Assembly: GCA_914767715.1 (NCBI GenBank)
Contig: OU612068.1
Coordinates: forward strand, 26,970,001-27,034,000
Direction: 5' to 3'
Source of the DNA: Membranipora membranacea
Taxonomy: Eukaryota > Bryozoa > Gymnolaemata > Cheilostomatida > Membraniporidae
Length of the DNA: 64,000 nt
Part shown: piece after piece, positions 24,260-33,942 of the stretch
How the letters are laid out: each line of letters begins with the position of its first letter
Numbering within the stretch: position 1 is the stretch's first letter
Made by a program: the position numbers and the translations under genes
Notes under the pieces: generated by a model
Seen by the model: the letters and a program-made list of their open reading frames with translations, nothing else
Database searches by the model: none
What the model was told of the DNA's origin: nothing

Positions 24260-24655
24260 CAGTGGTGGAAATGGAAATAAATAAGTGCCTATACACCAAA
24301 CATTGAGATCAATCCAAGCCAATCCGGCCGAGCAGCGGATCCGGGAGGGGCGCAGCGCCCTCCCGGGGGGGGGTTCTCTCCCATGAATTTTTTTGATATT
24401 TGTGCCCTAATTACAGTGTTTCTGGTGTATCTTTTTTGAATTTTTGAGCCTAAATCTAAGAGCATGTTTTGACTGAAGCAAACAGTAAAGTAAAAATAAA
24501 CAAACCCTACATACAACATAAACAAACTTATCCAAGCATCTAAGTGCACAGCAGTGATAGGTTATAAGTGCCTATACACTTATTGAAGGTGTATAGGCAT
24601 TGATGTGAACTTCCTATACACCGTATAGGCCCGTATAGGCCCATTTCCACCACTG
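24260..24655. mobile_element. MITE-like foldback with CAGTGGTGG termini
   Basis: The termini are perfect inverted repeats: CAGTGGTGGAAATGG at the left and CCATTTCCACCACTG at the right. Internal hairpins repeat 'GTGCCTATACACC' in both orientations. A GC-rich palindrome, GGGAGGG-GCGCAGCGC-CCTCCC (about 24341-24364), precedes a poly-G run. CAG-type ends would fit a hAT-like element, but no 8-bp target duplication is seen. Non-autonomous, no ORF of interest. Confidence 0.65.
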
Positions 24656-24962
24656 TGTCTCAGAAATGTGAGGTATTTATGCAATAATTACCAGTTAACA
24701 TTTAGTTATAATTAGTTTATATGTCGATTTCTTGCGCTAATGAGCACCGCCCTCTGGTTCCAGGGATCTTTTTATCTGGGAACACTTCCAAATAAAAACT
24801 GCCGAAATCACTATCTGATCCCTACTAACTGGGTGAGTGCGAACCGGTATAGTTCTTGTTCCCAAATCGCTCGCTGATTAAATGAACTGCATGTGTGATT
24901 TGGGAACTAATTTGCCATTTTGAAAGACCAAGTGAGCAGTGAAAGCATGGCTCATCCCAATA

Positions 24963-25471
24963 GACAGTTTTCTGAGCTCTGATTTAGGCCTCAATTCGGA
25001 GTTGTCCTCTCTCCAGTTTGGTACTTTTAACCCACGCCGCATAGGAGAAACATGCTGAAAAGAGGGTTATCTCGAAAACTGCTTATAAAAGGATAAACAT
25101 TATTTTTGATTCAGAATCTGAAACATTGAAAACTCATATGGACATAGTTTGGGAAATAATTTTAGTAATTGGATAGTCAATTATAGCATTTTCTGCCTGT
25201 TTTGCGGACAATTTGGCAGAATTTTTCATGATCTTTGTCACTAAAATTAAGATTTATCAACATTCAAGCCTCCAATGATTTGACAACCCTGTCTCACAGA
25301 GTTTTCAATGGTGCAGACTCTGAATCAAAAATCAGTTTCATCCTATCATAAGCGGTTTTCAAGATAACCCTGTTTCAACAGGTTTTTCCTATGCGTCGTG
25401 GGTTAAAAAGTACCAAACTGGAGAGAGGACAACTCCGAATCGAGGTATAAATAAGAGATCAGAAAACTGTC
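24963..25471. mobile_element. Foldback MITE flanked by TA (Tc1/mariner-like)
   Basis: The ends are long inverted repeats of about 165 bp starting GACAGTTTTCTGA. They include matching 'GGAGTTGTCCTCTCTCCAG' and TTAACCCACG blocks on both sides. A TA dinucleotide flanks each end (24961-24962 and 25472-25473), as expected for Tc1/mariner-type insertion. There is no transposase, so this is a non-autonomous element sitting just upstream of the broken PARP fragment. Confidence 0.75.
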
Positions 25472-25562
25472 TATAAAAAGACCCCCTGGATAGCACAATC
25501 CTTCAATACAAAATGCAGTCATAAGTTTATGACGGGTGTTTGCAATTTGATACTTTTTCCGA

Positions 25563-27680
25563 GTTCAGAACCCGAGATAGTACCAGCAGTATGTTAATTG
25601 GAGAACTGATGTTGCTAAGAAGTGGAAAAATAAATGGGAGAATGAGGTAGAGAAGTTTCCAGTGTGGCATGGAACAAATCGAGACACGGTGTCAAAGATA
25701 ACTGCTGGAAACTTTGACAGATGTTTAGCTGGGAGGAATGGTGAGTCTGGCACTTCCATATATATATATTAGTTGGAACATCATCCTTGTGAAAAGATTG
25801 TTTTTGGAATGCAGCAAGAGCATTGGAAGCAGTGTTTAAATCAATAACCCATTTGAGGATCGGAGCCATGTGTTTTGTCTATGATCGGAGCCATTGAAAG
25901 TGGCCACAGTTCATGATAATTTCTATATAAAGACTAACCACAGACCATACAGTTTTATTGAGACACTCTACTTTGGTGTAAGACCATTGAATTGGGTTGA
26001 AGCAATGGTTCTAACATTGATTTGAATTTCATAGTCATTTCATAGATTTTTTGCTGGTAACTCAATCAATTTCGATGGAATTATGAGTTTGAAGATTGCC
26101 AGCATTGCGTATGGCGGCTCATCGCGCAGTTCGTACATCCTGAGTTGAATATGGACAACTTGAGATAAGCCAATGCTTTGGCTCTGATTGGCTGGTTGGT
26201 CTCTCCCTCCCAACAGCCAACCATTGATGGTCTGTGCTGATCTTGATAAATTTTTTAAGCTGCTGAAAATTGGGGTGTGTGTAAACAGCACTTCCGTGGA
26301 AAAAAGCAAAAAATTTGGCTCTTACTTGCTCAATCTATCTCAAATCGTTATATCATCAAATTTCAAAATTCACACGTTATGGCGTGATGTAAAACGCCAC
26401 TTTGGCTCATCACATATTGTTTTCAACCAAAAAGTAGGGTGAACTATTTATCTCAAAGAATTAATATAACCTGTTTTGAAATTCCTTGCCATCAAATTAG
26501 CTCGGCCATCCACTTTTTGGCCTGATTTCCTCGATAAATTGACGCAACGCCATCAAATCACATTGTTGATGAGCTGTTAGCGATCAGGTAGCTGGACAGC
26601 TTTCCAACGGTGTATAGAAAGTTGATATTTGCTGACCCCCCCCCCCCCCCCGTGTCTCTACCTTAAGGCCACAGTATTATGTTGTGTTGCCATCGAGTTG
26701 TCATTGAGTAGCTGTTATATTTTACACAGTATTAAATAGTGCGAACTCCATAAAATAGAATAGGAGAAGTATAGGTATAAAGTTAAAGTTTTATTCTTTG
26801 TTCAGCGATGTGTTGGGGTGGCAACTCAAAATGACACTAGTGTTTGTCAAAATGTTTTAACGATCTGAGTGTTTAAATCTATTGTGATGCAAGTGAATGG
26901 TTGGTTATTATAAGCGGTATTTGGAGCAATTATAAGATTAGAGCAATGAGAGATGTATAATTTGAAATAGGGCACTTTCTCATACCAAAACAATGATTGT
27001 TTATTCCCTTACTTGCTGCGATTTTGAAAAGCTATTTGTTTTATGGAGGGCTTGAGTTCTATCTGTAATACAACTCAGGCTCGCAAAAAAACAAGATGTT
27101 TCTAGGGTTTGCCATCTGGCTCAAAGTCTGTTCTGTTCACCAAAATTGTTCTAAAATAGTTCCTCTTTTCAACCTTGCAGCTACAGCTTATGGACATGGC
27201 TCATACTTTTAAATGTTGGTTAAAATCCCAATGGTTAGTCACTCACCACATTGTGACAGCGAAATTGTGTGTGCCAGGCTGCTGCAATGTCTGCGCCAAT
27301 TTGTTCTCAGTTTTTAGGCAGGGTTGGAGCTCAGCTGGGGGTCCAACAACTCCCAGTAGTTAGTAGACTGCAGTGGGATTCGATCCCACGACCTTCAACA
27401 CTTGCTTGCTGAAGGACCGGCGCTCTAACCACTGAGTCACCTCCTACTTCCTGTGACTCAAGTTATTCATACAACTACGCCAAGCCTAATGCTAACGGAG
27501 AGGTACATGATGCAGACCCGTGTAGTAGCAGGTGAAGGCAATTCAGCCTATAAGGCAGCACCTTACAAGAATCCAGTTATTCAGTATGATTCAGTAGTTA
27601 ATAACGTTAACGACCCTTTCATGTTTATCGTGTTCCATGATGTAGCGGCCTACCCTGAGTACATCATAAAACTGAGATGA
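25563..27680 (+). pseudogene. Third PARP catalytic-domain fragment, disrupted
   Basis: Two exons match the last two of gene 1. The first (25563-25740) encodes YQQYVNWRTDVAKKW... and 'FPVWHGTNRDTVSKITAGNF' with the HGT motif and a good donor. The second (27181-27680) encodes 'ATAYGHGSYF', is broken by a SINE, then resumes with SYSYNYAKP, 'ERYMMQTRVVAGEGNS' and 'VFHDVAAYPEYIIKLR'. Lesions: in-frame TAG at 25578-25580 (unless the acceptor moved to just after it), SINE insertion, and a 2-nt loss at about 27500-27505. It is clearly more diverged from gene 1 than gene 2 is, so it is an older or different paralogue. No upstream exons were found. Confidence 0.85.
27212..27448 (-). mobile_element. tRNA-derived SINE inserted in the PARP fragment exon
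   Basis: Reverse-oriented member of the SINE family at 15963-16200. The tRNA head lies at its right end (reverse complement of GGGTTCGAATCCCAC-like and CTCAGTGGTTAGAGCGCCGG). The body carries the reverse complements of 'CTGCCTAAAAACTGAGAAC' and 'GGCGCAGACATTGC'. It splits the exon between the GSYF motif and SYSYNY. TACTT occurs on both sides and may be a short target duplication. Confidence 0.8.
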
Positions 27681-28083
27681 GAAGCAGTAAGAGGTGCTGG
27701 GGTAGCATAGTTCTTGTCATTCGGAAATTGATTCGCATTAATTATCTTTGCCTGAAGCTCATTGACACCTAAACGTCTACTCTGCTTCTTGTATATATGT
27801 GTATACCCCCTTGTTGGTAATCAAGTATTTTTTATTCTTACCTTGATAGTCTTAATGGCTATTGGGTACAGCTGGATTCGCTGTAGAAATAAGAAACCCA
27901 ATCTTCTTCCTTTAAGAAACTGCCTCTCGTGTCGGAGGAACAAATATGGCATATTTTCTACCTTAAAAGACAAGTCCTAAGTAGTCTATTTGTTAGACAT
28001 GGTATCCAGGTGGTTTATAAGATGCATAATCTTACCCATTTTAAGTAGTTCCATGAGCCAATTTCAGCTTATTAGTGATTGCA
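27681..28083. other. 3' flank of the PARP fragment, no feature seen
   Basis: Non-coding sequence from the stop of the third PARP fragment to the inner edge of the right inverted arm. No RNA gene or repeat recognised. Confidence 0.5.
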
Positions 28084-30434
28084 TGCATACCAGTTATACC
28101 AAAATATAATGTTTTATATCCCAATGTCACTAGATCAAAAAGAATATACCCATTGTAGTCAAATGTGATCTAGATCAAAAGTAATAAGTCTGAAAGCTGT
28201 AAAGCTTTGTTTCTATCACCACCGGGTCTAAAGTTATTATGATAATATTGTGTATGTACAAGCCACTGGATTGTGTTGAGAAATATTGTATTGTCTTATC
28301 CATAACTGGCCATCATCTGACTTGTCTAAGATGAGTGCCCAACACGTGTCTAAGAAGTTGTCTCAGTAACATCAAAGGGTACATAACTCTTAACTACATA
28401 ACACAACAAGATTGGATATCCAGGATCTATCACACCTTGTGAAGAATGAAGATGACGTAAGTTTTTTTTGTGATTCTGTTGATGAGACCTTTCCAATGAT
28501 ATATAAAAGGATTTATGATTTGTTGAAGCCGTTTGACGCATTTAGTTCAGATCAAGCATTGATTATATAGGGATGCCTTATAGTCATTACAGGGCTTTCG
28601 TGTCTGTGGAGTAATTCTGTGGTCAACAAGAAATGTATGTGATTTACTTCTATCCATTTACCATGCTCAAATTTCTCCCACAAATAACTATGACATCACA
28701 TAATGAGTGCAAACAATGCAGGTAATTCTATTCTCAACAAGCATATTTTGACCGGACAGCATGATGTTATATGATCCATCAGTGTCCTCCCCCAACCCCC
28801 CCTCCCCCCCCCCGCACAGCCTTTTATTATATTTATTATTTTAAAGAAATATTTAGCTTATGATCATCCCTAAGCACTGTCAATTATAGCTCAGGAATGT
28901 GTCACAACAAAGATTTACAACAAACATTACTATATATTGAGAAATATTGTTAAATGTAAATCTGTCATTGTTGTTGTTGATAGTGCATTCATAAAAATAA
29001 GTGACAGCTGCGCTAATTGCGCTTCTTAATTGTCTTTTAACCATTTTACTTGACTCATATTGCACCTAGGAAGGCACAAACAATAGCATTTCCGCAATGA
29101 AAAGTAAGCTCCCCATATCGTAAGAATTTAGTCTATTTACTGTTATGTGACTGTTTGTTCAAGATAATTGAAAGCTCCTCACTCATTTAGAAAAGCAGTG
29201 CTGCTAAATCAGTTCCACGCAGTTGATATCTCTGTTCCCGTTTGATTGACCAGTAATCATAATATTTAGTATCAATATGTTTACGGTTTGATATCAACAA
29301 CGCTTTTGTGGGGGCCTAGCCTTGGTGGCGCGGGTGTGAAATCCTTGTTTCCTTGAATTTATAAAGCAAAGAAAATTATGTGATAAGTAATTGGATTTTG
29401 ATTACATATTTATTTCTAAGCTAAAATAGAAAGCATTTAAACAGCAGGGTGAAAAAACAACTCAATTTTTTGTAAACCTATGGCATCAGAAATGCTGATG
29501 ACTGATCTATCAGAATATTTGGTCCCTTTACATTATCAGTCCATCACAAAATGAATTACCAACATCTTTTCTGCCTCACATGTTTGTCAAATCCCATACA
29601 GCAAAAGCATTGATCATCTAATGGCGGAGTTTGTTCTAAGGTAATTCGTTAGTGCTCTTGCCTTATGCAGCATCATGCGAAAAAGTTTTTCTAAAACATC
29701 CACTGTACGTCAAAAACAAGATACACATACATAAATTTCTTTTTACAATCAGCATGGCGATCGGTTTGACATAAATTTGGATAGCAAAGCAGTTGTAACT
29801 AAGCTAGGTAAAATATAATCATGTAAATACAAATTTTTGTTTCGAATAGTTTGTGATAAAGAAATTAATAGTCAGATTGAAAATAGAAACCAGAGGGGAA
29901 ACTTGGGAGGTGAGGGCAGAAACAATCTTCCTAATTTATAAATCTTCACACGTTGCTGTAGCCTGTTTTGGAAACTTTCAAGCCAAGAGTTTGAGCGCCA
30001 ATCAACCTGATCTAACAGGCAGTGTCACCGTCATCACTCTCTCATTCCCACATAATTAATGGTTCAATTTTTTATAGACTCAACAATAATCCATTATTAT
30101 TAGGTCTATAATTCAAATTCAAAATGAGTAGATTTAACCAAAAATTTATCTACATGCGATCCCATCTCACTTTCATCCGCCCCTGAACCGGAGGAGACAG
30201 AATATCTCGACCATATTAGTCATCAAGGTGTGCCAAAAGAGTCACTGTGACTCTTGCTTTATATATTGTCAATGAATTTCAACTAAAGCTGGAAATTTTT
30301 AATCGAATCCCTCTTGTATTAACTGAAGATTTTTTCATATTTCAACAGAAAACCCGTCCCCCACCTTCTCTCCATGACCTTGATGTCAAATGACAAGATG
30401 AACTCAATAGAGCAGGTTGGCATGTAGCAACAAT
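28084..30434. other. Gene 2 3' flank inside the right arm
   Basis: Mirror image of 19020-21220: no coding exon, a C/T-rich run at about 28786-28815 opposite the left-arm poly-G, and scattered indels. A small insertion at about 28545-28640 relative to the left arm is the main length difference I noticed. Confidence 0.7.
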
Positions 30435-31783
30435 CTATCTGTACTTAATGATATAATCTGGGTAGGCAGCACATCATGGAACGCAACATATATGGTCGGA
30501 TTTGCAACATCATCAACCACAGAGTCGTAGTTTTCTGAAGCATTTTTTGGAGGGGCAGCTTTCATTGAAGGATCACATTTAGTCCAATCCCCAGTTACAA
30601 CTCTGGTCTGCATCATATATCTGTCTCCACTGCCATTTGGCTGTGAATAGTTGTAAGAGTAGCTGCTATGGACAGCAAAGTATGATCCCACTCCATACAC
30701 TGTGGCTGAAAAAAACAGCAACTAATGAAAACAAAGGCATCTGAATTGGTGTTGATCAATACCGTCTCTGGATTTTCTCTTTTCACTGACACATGGTAAA
30801 CAACTGTGAATATTAGCAATCAGCCTGTTAACATGAGCAAAACCTTCCTTGGCATTATCTAAGTCCGTACCATTTTTCCCTGCCAACGCTCTGTCAAATT
30901 TTCCTTTTGTGATCTTTATGACAGTATCACTGGAAGTACCATGCCATAATGGAACTGTTTCGACATTGGCTTCTGTTCTGTTCAACTTCTTTGCCACAGC
31001 TTTTCTCAATATCGCGTACTGTTGGGATAGTGTAGGATTTTGGACTCTCTGTACCTGAATAATAGAAATGTATGTAATAGTGTTAAGCCCAGCTGTAGGA
31101 AACTACCATTCAATTAGAAACAGCCAAAATTACAATCTGATCGTTCACTCAGTGAGTGAGCGATACGTGAGCGATACGTGAGCAATATCTGCTAGGCTCT
31201 TGCTTTCAAATCGGTCAGTCATTGATGGAACTGTATATATTCTGAGTGAGCGATTCGGTAGTGATTTCCTCCGATTGAAAGTCCAAGTGAGTGATGATTT
31301 TGAGCGATGTGATAGTGATGCAAAAAGAATGAGCAATGCTTTATAGCAAAGCATCGCTCATTCTTATTGAAAGTCCCCCTGAGTACACACTACCACCTGA
31401 CCTAGCACCTTGCATGTGCATAACAGTGTCATATCAGGTGCTCCAATATGATGATTAAAAGCAGAGCTTCTAGGCTTCATTCTTCAATATAAATCAGTGA
31501 AATCTACCATGCCAAAACAATAAGATTCCACTACATATATCACTAAAATTTAGCTATTATATCTAGTTCAAAATGTGAATCTTCCGAACAACATGTGAGT
31601 CAATAAAATCAGTTCTGACCAATACCTCAAACCTCACCTCTAGCAAGTTAGTTTTATTGGCCCCGATTGTTTTCATGAAATTGCTTTCAACTTCGTTGAA
31701 CTCTGGCGAACCTGGCGTCACTATAACTTCTTGGTATGTATCTAGAGGAGCAGTCCAAGTCTTCGGAAAGCCTACACCAACCA
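30435..31783 (-). pseudogene. Gene 2 PARP catalytic exons with 1-nt frameshift
   Basis: Exons 31638-31783, 30871-31054 and 30435-30705 correspond to the gene 1 catalytic domain. The 'VPLWHGTSSDTVIKI' histidine motif and 'YGVGSYFAVHSSYS' tyrosine motif are unchanged. One T is missing in the run that gives FHDVAAYPDY in gene 1, so the frame shifts to FHDVLPTQIISL and the final strand with the third triad position is lost. The shift is near 30470. Confidence 0.88.
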
Positions 31784-32072
31784 CTGCAAACAGAATTTTC
31801 ATCACTAACTTCAAGATTATAAACTGAATAGAATGTGGCATCTAGTAGGAGCATTGGCAGGCACAACTGCTTTGCAGGTCGGAGTAGGTAACAACATTTC
31901 TTATACATATGTTCAGGCTTAATTCTAACGTTGTTTGATAGGTTTAACCATAAATTATGAAAGTTTATATGGGAAGCTTCTAGACATTTCATGCTCCTTC
32001 CCTACCAAATCTAATTTTTACATGGAAAAACAGCTTTTCAAATATAAAATACACATTCTTTTTTCAGCTCAC

Positions 32073-32517
32073 CCTTTGGCTTGGTATGATCATCCCTGAT
32101 AACTGAGAACTGATCTCCCTCGCAGTCTCCAGTCATCGTATTCATGTCTATCACTGTATTTCCATCCTCAGATGTAAACTTATATATTGCTTTGGGATTT
32201 CTAGAGTATTGCTCTTCAAGTTGCTGTTTAGGTACAAAAAGAAATCAATAAAAAAGGTGATTAACATGCAGAAAACTGACCGGCAGGTTCCTTTACTTGC
32301 CAGTCACAGTCAAGAGGAGATAACGCATCAATTGCTTTGAGTAACAATGCGATTCTGCAAAAATACAAATTATATTGCAAGCACAGATTCACATACTTTG
32401 TTTGTGGCACGGTCAAACTCTTCATACACGTCCTCTTCAAATGAATATCTCCATTGGACGGCCCCAGCCAGAAGCTGTTCCTCTTTTTCTTGGAAAAGGC
32501 CTTGACTAATATCTTAG
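32073..32517 (-). pseudogene. Gene 2 WWE exons, 3' part, up to the transposon
   Basis: Exon 32073-32223 (second WWE exon, 151 nt as in gene 1) and the 3' part of the preceding exon, 32397-32511, followed by target duplication 32512-32517 (TCTTAG on +). The reading frame runs straight into the transposon end, so a normal WWE-PARP protein cannot be made from this copy without removing the insertion. Confidence 0.88.
32512..32517. repeat. Target-site duplication, left
   Basis: TCTTAG immediately outside the TAT terminus. It matches TCTTTG at the other end in five of six bases; the empty site in the left arm (CAAAGA at 16920-16925, opposite strand) shows TCTTTG to be ancestral. Confidence 0.85.
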
Positions 32518-33438
32518 TATGGGGAGCCCTTTGTAAAAATTTGTCATGTCAATTAGAGCATTGCATATGTGATATGCCAAGTTTTATACATGGCATACCA
32601 ACTTTTATATGTTGCATGTCATAATTTATATATTTATGCCCATTTTTCCATGTTATATGCCAATTCTAATGTCTGTTGCATCATCATACATATGCGATAT
32701 GCTGACATTCATGCATGCTATTCCAACATACATCCATGATATGCCACCTTTCATACATGACATGTAATAATTTGTGTGTGATATGTTGAAATTCATGCAT
32801 GTCACATCAATATTCATGTTTGCTATGCCAAGATTTCTATTTTTGTTGATTCATGTATCCCACTTGCTAGTTGTCTTCTCTCATTTATGTTATACCAACA
32901 TTTATATGTGATATGTCAACACAAAAATTTATGTGGCATCAAGAATTGTCAGCGAGTCAACATGACAGACAATGAGAAGTTATCCTCACTTAGCAGTAGC
33001 CTGTGCTCCCACTATAATGTATAATAGAGAGAACGTTAGGTGTGCATTTCCTCGTTCAGTCTCAGCACGGATAGTGTCACCCATTCATCAATTTCCTGCA
33101 GTGCCAATCAACAACTCCTTGCTTTGATAAGGCCATGACAAATCACTTTTAGGTTTGTGTCAGGTCCCTTGTGGTCTTTCTCATTTACCCATGATTTTTG
33201 TGTCAATTTTATCACCTTCCTGGTCAGAGTCCAATATGGTTGGTGTGATACATATTTAATATTGTACTGTAACTACTGTTACTTACTGAGTTACTGTACT
33301 GGTATGATTTTTTTTAGTTGTTAACTCAGCTACCTCCCAGCTACCTAAAGTGTGACTGTCATGGCCTAATGACATTACCACATATACCCCGCCACAGGCC
33401 CCCTGCAGCCCTGCCACACTCCCTATATGGCCACAGTC
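32518..33438 (+). repeat. Left terminal inverted repeat of the transposon
   Basis: Pairs with 58510-59394 from TATGGGGAGCCC inwards, with small indels; the inner limit is where the block CTACCTAAAGTGTGAC...CCACAG ends. About 921 bp here against 885 in the partner; the extra bases are a short insertion near 33340-33390. A short segment of its inner edge is repeated in inverted orientation at about 33543-33590, making a local hairpin. Confidence 0.88.
32560..32850. repeat. Subterminal tandem degenerate repeats in the left TIR
   Basis: About ten degenerate units of about 30-31 bases around the core CAT(A/G)TG.(G/T)ATATGCCA.(N)TTT.ATA. Examples are ATATGTGATATGCCAAG, ATGTTATATGCCAATT and ATGCGATATGCTGAC. 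The same array occurs in reverse in the right repeat (about 59060-59350). Such arrays often bind the transposase; that role here is inference. Confidence 0.7.
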
Positions 33439-33942
33439 CACAGACAGCATTGATTTGATGAGTTGCAGCCTTGTGTGTGTGTGTGTGTGGCAAATCAAAT
33501 CAAATGTCAGTGACCTGCTGTCTGTGCACAGTTGCTGTTGGAATGTGGGCATCTAGGGAGCGTGGCAGGGCTGCAGGGGGCCTGTGAGTCTTGCCGTGTC
33601 AATCGATAATATAATTATATTATAATTATATACCGCATATCACAATGTTATCTTTTGCAAGAATCAATTAATAAATGTATCAAACTCACTCAATATGTCT
33701 CATCACTGTATCATAATAGATTAGATCTATGATTTCTGGAATTCTATTGGGAAAACCTTTAACAGTATTGGGCAGAGTTGAAGTGCTCATCACTTTTGTG
33801 TGCGATTATCTCATCAGCAAGTAATACAATCTTCACTTACCCCAATCCTATAAAACTGCACACATTTACAGTTGGAGTTATAGACCATAGTGTATCTAAC
33901 TAAACCCAATAATCCTTGTTTTGATGGCTCCCTCAGGTCCCG
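33439..33942. other. Upstream region of the transposase gene
   Basis: Between the left inverted repeat and the first recognised transposase exon. It holds a (GT)n run at about 33474-33488, the hairpin partner at about 33543-33590 and AT-rich DNA (33600-33640). The promoter and any untranslated exon probably lie here or in the inverted repeat, but I see no clear TATA box placement. Confidence 0.4.

Noticed and set aside
26632-26652. Poly-C tract in the PARP-fragment intron, and poly-G at 20584, 22123 and 24364
   Set aside because: Simple homopolymer runs common in this genome; no functional inference can be made.
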